Source: Thermotogae bacterium
GTDB lineage: Bacteria > Thermotogota > Thermotogae > Mesoaciditogales > Mesoaciditogaceae
Direction: 5' to 3'
DNA length: 64,000 nt
NCBI GenBank assembly: GCA_026988035.1
Contig: JALSLY010000009.1
Location: 1-64,000, forward strand
A program made the translations under genes and the position numbers. The notes beneath the pieces are model-generated. The model saw only the letters and a list, made by a program, of their open reading frames with translations, was not told where the DNA came from and did not search any database. Of the stretch, positions 27,935 to 37,989 are shown piece after piece. Positions within the stretch are counted from its first letter, which is position 1. Each line of letters begins with the position of its first letter.

Positions 27935-28957
27935 TCACAGTATTTCTTCCAATCTTACGGGTCTTTTTTCTTTTGCAGATTTAGTAGCAGCTACAGCAAT
28001 CGCCATTGCTTGAAATCCATCTTTTCCTGTAACTAATGGCTCTTCGTTGTTCTTCAGACAGTCTATGAAATCCTGCATTTCTTGCACAAAAGACTCTTTG
28101 TACCGTTCAAGAAAGAAGTAGAGAGGTTTGTCCATATAAACAGCATCTTGTGTACTCACCACTACGTTGGTTGGTCGATCGTTATAAGCTATCGCACTTC
28201 CTTTGGAGCCAAATACCTCAACACGCTGGTCGTAGCCGTAAACAGCTTTTCGACTGTTGTCAATTGTGCATATTGCACCATTTTCAAATTCAAGCGTTGC
28301 AATAATCGTGTCATAATCTCCAACCTCGCCAATTTTGGGATCTACAAGAACGTTGCCTACCGCATAAACTTTTATTACTTCACTTCCCGTTAAATAACGA
28401 GCCATGTCAAAATCATGTATTGTCATATCCACAAAGATGCCCCCAGAACTTTTTACATATTCTATTGAAGGGGGATTGGGATCTCTTGACGTGATATTCA
28501 CAATGTGAACATCGCCAATTTCACCATCTTTTACGAGAAGACGGATCTTTCGAAAATTATGATCAAAGCGACGATTGAATCCAACTTGAAATTTCACTCC
28601 AGCGTCCTTTACTTCCTCCAGAGCGGTTTCAATTCTGCTCAAATCGCGATCGATGGGTTTTTCACAGAAAATATCTTTTCCTGCTTTGGCAGCTTTAATG
28701 ATGAGATCAGCATGTGTGTTTGTGGGAGAACAAATGACCACAGCATCTATATTGGGGTCTTGAATGGCTTCAGTAGGATCTGAAATAACCCTTTCAACGC
28801 CTATCTTTTTTGCCCATTCCTCAGTTTTATCGACTTGAATATCTGCGACACAAACCACTTCGGCTTCAGGTATTTTGTTGACAAGGTTCTCTATGTGGAT
28901 TTTACCTATGCGTCCTGCTCCAATTACAGCTACACGAATTTTATCTTTGTCCGACAT
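27935..28957 (-). CDS. iolG: myo-Inositol 2-dehydrogenase
   Basis: This gene encodes the NAD-dependent oxidation of myo-inositol to 2-keto-myo-inositol. The 340 residues show VAVIGAGRIGKIHIENL, DIFCEKPIDRD with the catalytic Lys, GGIFVDMTIHDFDMARYL with catalytic Asp and His, and YGYDQRVEVFGSKGS. It lies directly after iolE in an operon with iolB and iolD, which supports the inositol assignment. A paralogue follows 23 bases later. Which of the two is the main inositol dehydrogenase is a judgement based on adjacency to iolE. Confidence 0.88.
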   Translation of the reverse strand: MSDKDKIRVAVIGAGRIGKIHIENLVNKIPEAEVVCVADIQVDKTEEWAKKIGVERVISDPTEAIQDPNIDAVVICSPTNTHADLIIKAAKAGKDIFCEKPIDRDLSRIETALEEVKDAGVKFQVGFNRRFDHNFRKIRLLVKDGEIGDVHIVNITSRDPNPPSIEYVKSSGGIFVDMTIHDFDMARYLTGSEVIKVYAVGNVLVDPKIGEVGDYDTIIATLEFENGAICTIDNSRKAVYGYDQRVEVFGSKGSAIAYNDRPTNVVVSTQDAVYMDKPLYFFLERYKESFVQEMQDFIDCLKNNEEPLVTGKDGFQAMAIAVAATKSAKEKRPVRLEEIL

Positions 28958-28971
28958 AAGCTTTCTCCTTT

Positions 28972-29868
28972 CTACAGACCCGCTTTTTCTCGTATATATT
29001 CTCTTGCTTTCTTCGCATACTCAAGTGGTGGTGCAATTTTGGGATCTTGTTCAGCTTCGACAACTATCCAACCCTTGTAATTTATTTCATTCAGTGCATC
29101 TATGATTGGAACAAAATCGATCATCCCATCTCCAGGGACCGTAAAAACGCCAAGTTTGACGGATTTCAAGAAACTCATATCCTCCTGAATGGATCTTTTC
29201 ATGATCATCTCGCGGATGTCTTTAAAGTGAACATGTTTCACGCGATTTCCAAATTTTTTAATGAGTTCTACTGGGTTTCCGCCGGCAAGAACTATATGTC
29301 CTGTGTCAACGAGGAGACTTACTAATGTTGGATCTGTAAGACTCATGAGCTTCTCAATTTCTTCGAATGTTTGAATCCCTGTTCCCATATGGTGATGGTA
29401 GACGATGTTCATATCCTTTTCGGCAGCTAATTTACCAAGTTCGTGAAGACCATCGACAAGCTTTTTCCATTCTTGATCGTTGAAAATTGGTTTGTTGCTG
29501 TATAAGGGTGTATTGATATTGCCATGTATAGATCTCCCGCATTCCGCAACGACTATGACTTTTGCTCCCATAGCATGAAGAAAATCACGATGTTTTATGA
29601 ATTCTCGAATTGTTTCTTTAGCGTCTTTGGTTGTAAAAAAAGTGCTAAACCAGGCACTCGCTATGCTTAACTCTCGTGGTTCCAGTGCTTTTTTCAAAAT
29701 GTTCGGATCTCGAGGAAATTTGTTGCCAACTTCGCAGCCTTCAAATTCTGCTTCAGCCATTTCATCTATACATTGTTCAAATGGAATATCTCCTCCAAGT
29801 TCTGGCATGTCATCGTTTGTCCATCCTATTGGTGCAATACCAACCTTCACTTCGCCCTTTTTGACCAT
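28972..29868 (-). CDS. iolE: Inosose dehydratase
   Basis: This enzyme dehydrates 2-keto-myo-inositol to the cyclohexane-1,2-dione intermediate. The 298-residue TIM barrel opens with VGIAPIGWTNDDMPELGGD, which is diagnostic of IolE. It also has EFEGCEVGNKFP, NIVYHHHMGTGIQT, LLVDTGHIVLAGG, HVHFKDI and VVEAEQDP, giving the metal-binding Glu, Asp, His and Glu. ATG at 29868 follows GGAGG by seven bases. It lies 16 bases after iolD and 14 before iolG. Confidence 0.93.
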   Translation of the reverse strand: MVKKGEVKVGIAPIGWTNDDMPELGGDIPFEQCIDEMAEAEFEGCEVGNKFPRDPNILKKALEPRELSIASAWFSTFFTTKDAKETIREFIKHRDFLHAMGAKVIVVAECGRSIHGNINTPLYSNKPIFNDQEWKKLVDGLHELGKLAAEKDMNIVYHHHMGTGIQTFEEIEKLMSLTDPTLVSLLVDTGHIVLAGGNPVELIKKFGNRVKHVHFKDIREMIMKRSIQEDMSFLKSVKLGVFTVPGDGMIDFVPIIDALNEINYKGWIVVEAEQDPKIAPPLEYAKKAREYIREKAGL

Positions 29869-29884
29869 CAAAAAGCCTCCTTAT

Positions 29885-31762
29885 TTACCAACTTCTTGCA
29901 TTTTTGGAAAAATATTCAAGATCTCTACGATAGGCTTCCATCACGTTTGGATTATCTGAAACATGCGCGACACCAACCCTCCACCACGATTCATAGCCAT
30001 TTGATTGCGTTCCAGGTTTGATCTTTACATCTATTAGTGTACTTATTTTCTCTTTCTTGGAATTCCTAAGGGCTTCTTTGAGTTCGTCAAGGGTATTTGC
30101 AGTGTAGGACTTAGCTCCAAGACTTCGGGCCAACCCTGCAAAATCAATTTTCATGTATTCTCCGTCCAATCTGCCAGTTTCCTTGGAACGATACCTCAAT
30201 TCGTTTCCGAAGCCTTTAACACTACCATGGCCCTTTTGGAGACTGTTTATGCTCTGGAACCCTCCGTTATCAAAGATGATCACGTTGATCTTGATACCTT
30301 CTTGGAGACTGGTTAACAATTCCGAATGAAGCATGAGATAACTTCCATCGCTCAAGATGGCATAGACTTCTTTTTCTGGTTCTGCCATCTTTACGCCAAA
30401 AGCACCCGCAATTTCATAACCCATGCAAGAAAAACCGTACTCCATGTGATATGTCTTGGTACCCTTGCATCTCCATAACCTGTGAAGATCACCAGGAAGA
30501 CTACCAGCGGCGGCTACTACAATATCGTTTTCAGTCATGAACTCGTTTACGACTCCCAGTGCGGTGGTTTGCATAATTCCGTTTTGTGAATCAAGAGAGT
30601 AGAGTCTATCTACCTCTTTGTTCCATTTGTGCTTTAGCCCATTCAAATAGTCTGTTGAATAAGAGGTCTTGTAATTTCTCTTTTCCAACGCGTTGCTCAA
30701 TTCTTTCAATGCAAGTTTTGCATCAGATTGCAAGAAAACGGAATTCATTTTTAATCCGTCAAATGTGCTAACATTGATATTCAAGATCTGAACTTCCGGA
30801 TTTTGAAAAGCTGTTTTTGAAGCAGTGGGAAAATCCATAAGTCGTGTTCCCACTGCGATGATAAGATCAGAATTTTTTGCCAGAAGATTAGCCGCTAATG
30901 TTCCGGTTGTTCCAATTCCTCCCATGTTGAGAGGGTATTCCCATGTTAAAACACTTTTTCCCGCTTGTGTGACTGAAACGGGAATGTTGAATTTTTCAGA
31001 AAATTCTTTGAGCTCTTTTGCAGCTTTGGAGTATCGCACTCCTCCACCTGCAATGATCAATGGTTTTTTCTTGTTGGTGATCAATTCAACTGCTCGTTGA
31101 AGAGAAAATTCAGTGGGGGGTCTTCTGTCAATGTGATAAACACGTTTGTCAAAGAAGCTCACAGGGAAATCATATGCTTCACCTTGAACGTCCTGTGGCA
31201 ATGCCAATGTGACAGCACCAGTTTCAACTGGATCAGTCAGCACCCTTAAGGCATTTAACGCGGCAGTTATAAGCTGTTCTGGTCTTTCAATACGATCCCA
31301 ATACTTACTTACTGCTTTAAAAGCATCGTTAGATGTTATAGTGTAGTTATAAGGCATTTCAATCTGTTGAAGAACGGGATCTGGTTGCCTGTCAGCGAAA
31401 ACATCTCCAGGAAGAAGTAAAACCGGGATTCTGTTTACGCTTGCCGTAGCCGCTCCAACTATCATGTTTAAAGCCCCTGGACCTATTGAACTTGTACATG
31501 CAAAGATTTCGAGGCGATCTTTTTGCTTGGCGTAAGCTGTTGCAGCGTGTACAATGCCTTGTTCATTATGCCCTTGTATGAACTTCAGGGAAAGACCTTT
31601 CATGTTCTCAAGCGCTTCTCCAATTCCAAGAAGATTTCCATGACCGAATATTCCGTAAACACCCTTGATAAATTTATGTTCGATTCCATCAAGCTCCACA
31701 TATTGAGCATCCAAAAATTTCAGTAAAGCTTGGGCAGTTGTCAATCGAATAGTTTTTTCCAT
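29885..31762 (-). CDS. iolD: 3D-(3,5/4)-trihydroxycyclohexane-1,2-dione hydrolase
   Basis: This is a thiamine-diphosphate enzyme that opens the inositol ring to 5-deoxy-glucuronate. The 625 residues have the N-terminal ThDP glutamate in [13 protein letters not shown], a central Rossmann-like domain with [14 protein letters not shown], and the C-terminal cofactor motif beginning [15 protein letters not shown] and continuing to IFDNGGFQS. The real start is the ATG at 31762 behind AGAGGTG; an upstream extension would overlap iolB. Length is close to known IolD. It lies between iolB and iolE. Confidence 0.94.
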   Translation of the reverse strand: MEKTIRLTTAQALLKFLDAQYVELDGIEHKFIKGVYGIFGHGNLLGIGEALENMKGLSLKFIQGHNEQGIVHAATAYAKQKDRLEIFACTSSIGPGALNMIVGAATASVNRIPVLLLPGDVFADRQPDPVLQQIEMPYNYTITSNDAFKAVSKYWDRIERPEQLITAALNALRVLTDPVETGAVTLALPQDVQGEAYDFPVSFFDKRVYHIDRRPPTEFSLQRAVELITNKKKPLIIAGGGVRYSKAAKELKEFSEKFNIPVSVTQAGKSVLTWEYPLNMGGIGTTGTLAANLLAKNSDLIIAVGTRLMDFPTASKTAFQNPEVQILNINVSTFDGLKMNSVFLQSDAKLALKELSNALEKRNYKTSYSTDYLNGLKHKWNKEVDRLYSLDSQNGIMQTTALGVVNEFMTENDIVVAAAGSLPGDLHRLWRCKGTKTYHMEYGFSCMGYEIAGAFGVKMAEPEKEVYAILSDGSYLMLHSELLTSLQEGIKINVIIFDNGGFQSINSLQKGHGSVKGFGNELRYRSKETGRLDGEYMKIDFAGLARSLGAKSYTANTLDELKEALRNSKKEKISTLIDVKIKPGTQSNGYESWWRVGVAHVSDNPNVMEAYRRDLEYFSKNARSW

Positions 31763-31763
31763 G

Positions 31764-32558
31764 TTATTCACCTCTGTCAGACCAGATCGGTGCATCTTTT
31801 TCCATTACCCAGGTATGTTCAGGTTCAAAAACAGGCTTTATGTAAGGATTCCCATCCAAGTGTCTAATAACCCATATGTAGTACATAGCGTATCCCGGAG
31901 CTGAAACTTGAGGGTGAACTCTATCATTTAATATTTTCACTGTGTCACCATTTCTCACTTTATACACGCTATCTCCAACAGTTGCAAATCCAAACCCGTT
32001 TTCTGGTAAGAATCTGTAGTGATATATTTCAGGTTGTGGATGATGATGTGGAGGATAACTCGACCATTTACCTGGATAATTCACAACTTCGCCAAGTACG
32101 AGATTTGCATTTTTCGCATTACTCTTATCAAATATAGTTCTTACTATGCGTGTTGACGTCTCTTGCATAGTACCCTTTCCGCGATATTCATTTTCAACAT
32201 CAGACGATGTGTAAAATTCAGGGGGAAATGTCTTGTCATTAGTTGTACTTATAATTGCGATTTCTGAATCTGTAAGAGCTGCGATCTTTACATGGGTTTT
32301 TTGGTCGACATGTAAGCATGATGGTCCTTCATCGAATAGAGATTTTCTTGTTGCACTTTTTTCTGTTTCATCAATAAAGAAAGACACTTCTCCTTTCATT
32401 AAAAGAAAGGCACGTTCTTTTTCAAGACCGTGTTCGTAATTTTTTCCGGCTTCAAGGCGAAGTATCCCAAAGTCCATCATTGTGTTTTCGGAAATCTCTC
32501 CCTCCTTGGTTATGACTGTATAACCCCACCCGAATTCTTTGTTTTTGAGTAGAAACAT
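31764..32558 (-). CDS. iolB: 5-deoxy-glucuronate isomerase
   Basis: This cupin isomerase turns 5-deoxy-D-glucuronate into 2-deoxy-5-keto-D-gluconate. The second cupin carries [18 protein letters not shown], whose His and Glu residues bind metal, with a later His in [18 protein letters not shown]. Length (264) is normal. GAGGCG lies upstream of the ATG, and the end lies just before the start of iolD. It is the last inositol-pathway step clearly encoded in this operon. Confidence 0.93.
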   Translation of the reverse strand: MFLLKNKEFGWGYTVITKEGEISENTMMDFGILRLEAGKNYEHGLEKERAFLLMKGEVSFFIDETEKSATRKSLFDEGPSCLHVDQKTHVKIAALTDSEIAIISTTNDKTFPPEFYTSSDVENEYRGKGTMQETSTRIVRTIFDKSNAKNANLVLGEVVNYPGKWSSYPPHHHPQPEIYHYRFLPENGFGFATVGDSVYKVRNGDTVKILNDRVHPQVSAPGYAMYYIWVIRHLDGNPYIKPVFEPEHTWVMEKDAPIWSDRGE

Positions 32559-32610
32559 AAAGTTCGCCTCCTAATCAATCACCAACAATACTGTTAATCC
32601 ATATGCTGAT

Positions 32611-33678
32611 TTATGCCATCTTTTTCATGCTGTTTCTTATCGCTTCTCCAACCTCCTGAGTGGTAGAGTTTCCACCTATATCAGGTGTTAAATATTTCCC
32701 TTCTTCTGTTACAGCCTCGATAGCATCAAATATTAGTTTTGCGCTCTTCTTTTCACCTAAAAAATCCAACATCATAGAAGCTGCCCAAATTGCACCAATT
32801 GGATTGGCTATTCCTTTACCTGCCAAGTCCGGTGCCGATCCACCTATAGGTTCGAACATCGAAGGATATTTTTTCTCAGGATTTATGTTTCCACCTGCCG
32901 CCATACCAATGCTTCCTTGTATAGCAGCTCCTAAATCAGTTAATATATCCCCAAAAAGGTTCGATGCCACAACCACGTCTATCTGCTCGGGGTGAAGTAT
33001 AAAATGGCCTGATATCGCATCCACATGCATGTGTTTGCTCTTGACGTCTGAATACTCCTTTGAAATTTCTTCAAATACGTCATCCCAAAACACCATACTG
33101 TAATTAAGGGCATTTGACTTTGTAACAGATATAAGATCTTTTTTCCTCTTTCTCGCCAATTCAAAAGCATATCTCATAACACGCTCTGTTCCTTTTCGAG
33201 TGAAAATGGATGTCTGAATTGCTACTTCTGAGGGGTTACCTTTGTATAAACGTCCGCCGGAGCCGGCGTATTCACCTTCTGTATTCTCTCTAACTACTAC
33301 GAAGTCTATGTCTTCTGAATTTTTTCTTAACGGGCCCTTTATTCCTTTTAGCAACTTTATCGGTCTTAAATTTATATACTCGTCAAATTCAAATCTTATT
33401 GGCAAAAGTAATCCCCACAGCGACACGTGATCGGGAACTCCTGGAAACCCAACTGCTCCCATGTATATCGCGTCGTGATCTTTCAAAATCTTCAGACCAT
33501 CGTCTGGCATCATTTTTCCGGTTTCTTTGTAATACTTGCAACTCCATGGAAGGTGAGTGTATTCTGCTTTAAAACCACCGTCGATCTTCATGGCTGTCTC
33601 AATGACTTTTACTCCCTCGCTGATCTCGTCTACTCCTATGCCATCTCCTGGTATTAGAGCTATTTTGTATTTGTTCAT
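32611..33678 (-). CDS. Tartrate/D-malate dehydrogenase-like (isopropylmalate dehydrogenase family)
   Basis: This beta-decarboxylating dehydrogenase (355 residues) shows ALIPGDGIGVDE, the YINLRPIKLLKG segment, VVVRENTEGEYAG, TKSNALNY, DVVVASNLFGDILTD and EPIGGSAPDLAGKG. DHVSLWGLLLPIRFEFDEY is characteristic of the TtuC/DmlA branch (tartrate dehydrogenase, D-malate dehydrogenase) rather than LeuB. ATG at 33678 is preferred over the adjoining TTG. In an inositol operon it could oxidise a hydroxy-acid breakdown product. Its role there is not known to me. Confidence 0.85.
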   Translation of the reverse strand: MNKYKIALIPGDGIGVDEISEGVKVIETAMKIDGGFKAEYTHLPWSCKYYKETGKMMPDDGLKILKDHDAIYMGAVGFPGVPDHVSLWGLLLPIRFEFDEYINLRPIKLLKGIKGPLRKNSEDIDFVVVRENTEGEYAGSGGRLYKGNPSEVAIQTSIFTRKGTERVMRYAFELARKRKKDLISVTKSNALNYSMVFWDDVFEEISKEYSDVKSKHMHVDAISGHFILHPEQIDVVVASNLFGDILTDLGAAIQGSIGMAAGGNINPEKKYPSMFEPIGGSAPDLAGKGIANPIGAIWAASMMLDFLGEKKSAKLIFDAIEAVTEEGKYLTPDIGGNSTTQEVGEAIRNSMKKMA

Positions 33679-33733
33679 CAACTTGCACCTCTTTTGCTTT
33701 TAGAAATGCCAAGCAGGCACGTAGGCACTGCCT

Positions 33734-34699
33734 TTATTTTCTTTTAAGAACCCTTTTAACACTCTCAACTATGTCTTCAGCTGTAAGATGAAACTTCTTT
33801 TTTAGATATTCAATATCTCCCACTTCTCCAAATTGATCTTGAACACCTACTCTTTCCATCGGTACAGGTGCATTTTCCACTACCACTTCGGCAACGGCTG
33901 AGCCAAGGCCGTTTATAAAATTGTGATTTTCAGCAGTTACGATGGCTCCGGTTTCTTTTGCACATTTCACAATAATTTCTTTATCTATGGGTTTAAGGGT
34001 AAATATATTCACTATTCTAGTCGAAATCCCTATATTTTCGAGTATTTCAGCCGCCTCTAAAGCTTCTGAAACCATGATCCCTGTCGCGATAACGGTCACA
34101 TCTTTGCCATTTTTCAAAATTATTCCTTTGCCAATTTTAAAAATACTCCCTTCTTCATATATCCTAATTGGCTTCTTTCTGAACACCCGAACATAGAATG
34201 GGCCATAAGTATAAGCTATTTGCTCAACAAGTGCCTCCATCATCACACTATCAGTTGGCTCAACTATGGTCATCGTTGGAATTTCACGCATGATACCCAT
34301 GTCTCCAAATGACATGTGAGTACCTCCGTTATAAGTCGCGGCTATACCTGGATCAGTTGCTACAATCTTCACATTTAACTTTGCGTAGGCGGCAGAGATG
34401 TAAACTTGGTCAAGATCCCTTCTTGCTGCAAAACATGTAAAAGTGTGAGCAAAAGGTATTTTCCCCGTTGCAGAGAGTCCACCGGCAAGCCCTATCATGT
34501 TAGCTTCCTGAACACCTACATTTATACCTCGATCTGGGAAGATTTCCTTGAATTTATACGTGTTGTTGGAGTGCATGAGATCTGCGTCTAAGACAACGAT
34601 CCTCTCATCCTTTTTTGCAAGTTCTATAAGTTTTTCGATGTACGCATCTCTCATTTCTTTGTTATCGATTCTTCTTTCACTTGCTATTTTCACCATCAT
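33734..34699 (-). CDS. Transketolase, C-terminal half (split enzyme)
   Basis: This is the pyrimidine-binding and C-terminal domains of a split transketolase, 321 residues. VGVQEANMIGLAGGLSATG contains the catalytic Glu, TFTCFAARRDLDQVY and GGTHMSFGDMGIMREIP are typical, and the C-terminal domain starts around VTVIATGIMVSEALEAAEIL. The start overlaps the partner gene's stop (ATGA), so the halves should be made in equal amounts. Split transketolases next to catabolic genes often act on special ketose phosphates (for example apulose-4-P). The specificity here is open. Confidence 0.9.
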   Translation of the reverse strand: MMVKIASERRIDNKEMRDAYIEKLIELAKKDERIVVLDADLMHSNNTYKFKEIFPDRGINVGVQEANMIGLAGGLSATGKIPFAHTFTCFAARRDLDQVYISAAYAKLNVKIVATDPGIAATYNGGTHMSFGDMGIMREIPTMTIVEPTDSVMMEALVEQIAYTYGPFYVRVFRKKPIRIYEEGSIFKIGKGIILKNGKDVTVIATGIMVSEALEAAEILENIGISTRIVNIFTLKPIDKEIIVKCAKETGAIVTAENHNFINGLGSAVAEVVVENAPVPMERVGVQDQFGEVGDIEYLKKKFHLTAEDIVESVKRVLKRK

Positions 34700-35550
34700 G
34701 CTGGATCTCCTGCCTTCTCTGGAAATTTCTTTTCAAGCTCTTTGATTGCATTCGCTACTTGTTCTTCTGTAAAATGCATGTGATGGTTCAATTCGACACC
34801 TTCAGCAAAATTGCATCCCTTTCCTTTTATTGTATGCAAAATAATCACATGACTTCTGTTTTTTACTTGCTTTGCCATTTGAATTGCTGTGTAGATATCG
34901 TTTACGTTATGTCCGTCCACTTCCTGCGTGTGCCATCCAAATTCCTCCCACTTCTTGCTAAGATCTCCAAGGGAGTTTATGTTATCAACGTAGCCGTCCA
35001 ACTGTTGTCTATTGTAATCCACAAAAACTATCAAATTGTCCAAATTGGCATTCCCACCGAAAAGCGCTGCTTCCCAAACTTGACCTTCTTGAGATTCACC
35101 GTCTCCGATTATGATGTAAACATAGTTCTTTTTTTTGTCCATTTTTAATCCCATGGCTATGCCCATTCCGGTGGAGATCCCCTGGCCAAGTGCACCTGTT
35201 GACATGTCCACACCTGGGGTTAAATTTCTGTCGCAGTGACTCGGCAAATTTGTTCCTCCTCGATTAAGAGTATAGAGCCAATCTTTGGGGAAAAAGCCTT
35301 TCAATGCTAATGTTGCGTAAAGTGACGGACCTGAGTGTCCCTTTGATATTACAAGCCAATCTCGATCCTTCCACTTTGGATTTTTCGGATCGACCCTCAT
35401 AACTTTTCCGTAAAGAACAGCAAGAAGCTCAATGATGGACATTGCTCCACCAATGTGCCCAAATCCTAAATGTCCAAGTTCTTTTAAAGTTTCTATTCTT
35501 ATCTGGTTTGCGAATCTTTCAAGTTCTGTAACCTCCACATCTGTTAACAC
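34696..35550 (-). CDS. Transketolase, N-terminal half (split enzyme)
   Basis: This is the ThDP-pyrophosphate-binding half, 284 residues. It shows GHLGFGHIGGAMS near residue 25, ISKGHSGPSLYATLAL, STGALGQGISTGMGIA, and the cofactor motif GDGESQEGQVWEAA ending in VDYNRQQLDG. Start is GTG. It pairs with the overlapping C-terminal half. Coupled with GAPDH and PGK in the same operon, it may connect the products of inositol breakdown with pentose phosphates. Confidence 0.9.
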   Translation of the reverse strand: MLTDVEVTELERFANQIRIETLKELGHLGFGHIGGAMSIIELLAVLYGKVMRVDPKNPKWKDRDWLVISKGHSGPSLYATLALKGFFPKDWLYTLNRGGTNLPSHCDRNLTPGVDMSTGALGQGISTGMGIAMGLKMDKKKNYVYIIIGDGESQEGQVWEAALFGGNANLDNLIVFVDYNRQQLDGYVDNINSLGDLSKKWEEFGWHTQEVDGHNVNDIYTAIQMAKQVKNRSHVIILHTIKGKGCNFAEGVELNHHMHFTEEQVANAIKELEKKFPEKAGDPA

Positions 35551-35610
35551 GATCTCACCACCTTGAATTAGAGTTTCAACGTTAAGTTAGGGCGCATCAC
35601 GAAAAATTCT

Positions 35611-36870
35611 TCATGACTTTTTGTAAGCTTTTTTTAGTGCTTTGAGAAGGGGAAGCTCCACGCCTGACAAGAACCTTACCATCGCACCACCAGCCGTGCA
35701 AATATAGCCAAATTTCTCTTCGACGTTTTCTACCAATTTTTGAGCTGCGCTGACACTATCTCCTCCACCAATCACACTGTATCCTTTTGCATTCGCTATC
35801 GCATTCCAAATCTCTTTTGTTCCCAGTTCGAAGAGATGATTTTCATAAACTCCTGCAGGTCCATTGACAAATAGCGTACCAGCTTTGGATATCTCTTCCT
35901 TAAAAATTCTTATTGTTTTTGTTCCAACGTCGAGGAAAAGAGCACCATCTATCGGCAACGAATCAAGGGAGCATTCCACTCTTTTCCCCTCTTTTTCGTA
36001 TGCAAAATCCACTGGGTTGACAAAATGATCGCCAAATTTATTCATGAATTCACGTGCCGGTTCAAGAAAAACATCAAGTGAACGATCATGTACGAATTTC
36101 TCCTGAGCTTTTCCAAACTTTTTTCCTTGTGCCATCCACATGATTATTCCCGTTACACCACTGGTGAGTATCTTATCTGCTGTGCCGTTCTCTAAAACTT
36201 GTTTCATCATTCCAAAAGCGTCAGATATTTTCAATCCTCCAAGAACGAAAACGGCAGGTTTCTCTGGATTCTGCATAACCTTTGTTAAGGCCTTCACTTC
36301 AGCGATCAGTTGCCTGCCACCAGCGGAAGGAAGAATTTCTTCAAAAGCTACCATAGAAGGAGAATTTCGGTGAGCTGCTGCAAAAGCGTCGTTGACGTAG
36401 TAATCTGCCAATGGGGCTAAATGACGAACTATGTAGGTTTCCAGCATCTCTTCTGGTTTGAGTTTTACCACGTTTTCGAAAGTAGACACTTCTTCAGTCA
36501 GGTAGCGAACATTTCCAAGAAGAACAGCTTCACCATTTTTAAGTGATTTCACCATTGCTTGAGCCGCAGGTCCAGCCACATCATCTATATATTTAACTTT
36601 TCTTCCAACTTTTTCTGAAAGTTTCTTTGCATGCTCTTCTAATGAGATTAAGTTGTGATAATCAAGAGTATCCCCTTGATGCGCAAGAACGGCTAATTTA
36701 GCGCCCTTATCCATCAGTTCTTTTATCGTTGGGACACTTTTGTTTATCCGATTTTCATTTACTATCTTTTTTGTTTTAGGATCTATTGGCGAGTTTATGT
36801 CTATTCTCAAAATCACGGTTTTGCCTTTGAATTCGAAATCGTCGATCGTGTTGATTTCGAGATCAGGCAT
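35611..36870 (-). CDS. pgk: Phosphoglycerate kinase, archaeal type
   Basis: The enzyme converts 1,3-bisphosphoglycerate and ADP to 3-phosphoglycerate and ATP. Several signature stretches are archaeal rather than bacterial: VILRIDINSPID where bacteria have RVDFNVP, VLAHQGDTLDYHNLISL, NDAFAAAHRNSPSM, FVLGGLKISDAFGMM, FVNGPAGVYE and VIGGGDSVSAAQK. Length (419) fits the archaeal form. I use ATG at 36870; the frame extends to a TTG at 36885. It overlaps the end of the GAPDH gene. Transfer from an archaeon with GAPDH is a reasonable inference. Confidence 0.9.
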   Translation of the reverse strand: MPDLEINTIDDFEFKGKTVILRIDINSPIDPKTKKIVNENRINKSVPTIKELMDKGAKLAVLAHQGDTLDYHNLISLEEHAKKLSEKVGRKVKYIDDVAGPAAQAMVKSLKNGEAVLLGNVRYLTEEVSTFENVVKLKPEEMLETYIVRHLAPLADYYVNDAFAAAHRNSPSMVAFEEILPSAGGRQLIAEVKALTKVMQNPEKPAVFVLGGLKISDAFGMMKQVLENGTADKILTSGVTGIIMWMAQGKKFGKAQEKFVHDRSLDVFLEPAREFMNKFGDHFVNPVDFAYEKEGKRVECSLDSLPIDGALFLDVGTKTIRIFKEEISKAGTLFVNGPAGVYENHLFELGTKEIWNAIANAKGYSVIGGGDSVSAAQKLVENVEEKFGYICTAGGAMVRFLSGVELPLLKALKKAYKKS

Positions 36871-37891
36871 CTTTGTTGCCCCCAATTTTCAGATACTTGT
36901 TTGTTAGATTAACAGCCTCCAAGCGTTCTGTTTGCATTTCCATAGCAGCCCTGATGCCATCTATGTTCTCTGGAATGACTACTGCTTCTTGTGGAATGTT
37001 TATTGCGTAGATGATACTACCTTCGAAGATCGTGACAGTTTCTTCCCACACTGCTATTTCGTACATGTCTCCCCTTGGATTGCCAAGATCTCTGGCATAT
37101 TTGAACAAGGAAGCATTTCCAAGGAAGCCATCTTCGATTCGAACCACTCTGATCCTAGGATGCGCTTTAAAGAGATTGAGAACCTCTTCTTTTGTAGTTT
37201 CTCTCTTTGGTTTTGCCACAACGGAAATTATATGGCCATGGGTGACAGGTGTGTGTACAAGAACTCCTGTGGCTTTGACATGGGGCATGACAAGCATCAG
37301 ATCGACCGCTTGATGATTGGGAACAGGATCAACTTTTAAAGCATTCGTTAATCCTCTATGATAATCGCCAGGATCCGCAACACGACGAATAATGGTAATT
37401 GCCACATTATCAATGCCTATTTCCCTGTCCAGACAATCAACAGAACGTATCAAACCTGTTGTGTTACAGGAAGTTAATTTCAGAAATTGTTTTCCCAATC
37501 CTTTTTCGTAGTTAGCGTATCCATGGAAGAATACATCTGCCACACTGGTTTTCTCCCCACCTTGAAAGATCGCTTTCTTTCCGTATTTTTCATATAGAAC
37601 TTTGTTTTTGGCACCCACTCCGGCATTTGTGGCGTCCAATATTATGTCTACTTTCTGGATAAGATCTTCGAGAGAGCCAGAAATTGGAATATTATACTTT
37701 TCCAGTTTTTCCTTGTTTTCCGACATAGCGAGGTAAAAATCATATGGCATTCCTTTTTCCTTCAACGCAAGTACCGCTAATGTAGGTGCAACGTCAGCAA
37801 CACCGACAAGTTCCATATCTTTCTGTAGCGCCACACCATCTGCTAATCTCTGCCCGATCGTTCCGTAACCAACTACACCAACTTTTACCAT
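36863..37891 (-). CDS. gap: Glyceraldehyde-3-phosphate dehydrogenase, archaeal type (type II)
   Basis: This is a phosphorylating GAPDH of the archaeal class. VGVVGYGTIGQRLADGV is the Rossmann motif, LKLTSCNTTGLIR contains the catalytic Cys, and DYHRGLTNALKVDPVPNHQAVD and THGHIISVVAKPKRE are the archaeal-type segments. Bacterial GAPDH has a quite different ASCTTN environment. GGGAGGG precedes two adjacent ATGs at 37894 and 37891; either is possible. It is the first enzyme after the LacI gene and is followed by an archaeal-type PGK, forming an ATP-yielding pair. Confidence 0.9.
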   Translation of the reverse strand: MVKVGVVGYGTIGQRLADGVALQKDMELVGVADVAPTLAVLALKEKGMPYDFYLAMSENKEKLEKYNIPISGSLEDLIQKVDIILDATNAGVGAKNKVLYEKYGKKAIFQGGEKTSVADVFFHGYANYEKGLGKQFLKLTSCNTTGLIRSVDCLDREIGIDNVAITIIRRVADPGDYHRGLTNALKVDPVPNHQAVDLMLVMPHVKATGVLVHTPVTHGHIISVVAKPKRETTKEEVLNLFKAHPRIRVVRIEDGFLGNASLFKYARDLGNPRGDMYEIAVWEETVTIFEGSIIYAINIPQEAVVIPENIDGIRAAMEMQTERLEAVNLTNKYLKIGGNKDA

Positions 37892-37989
37892 CATCCGTCC
37901 CTCCCTTGTGCATTCATGCTAAATTAATAATATTATGAGAGTATTAGCTATTTGTTATCTCATAGCTGGTGATATATTTAGTGTGATAA

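Noticed and set aside
37895-37989. Separate promoter for GAPDH between it and the LacI gene
   Set aside because: A+T-rich with a short AGCTAT/ATAGCT repeat, but no convincing -35/-10 pair on the minus strand.
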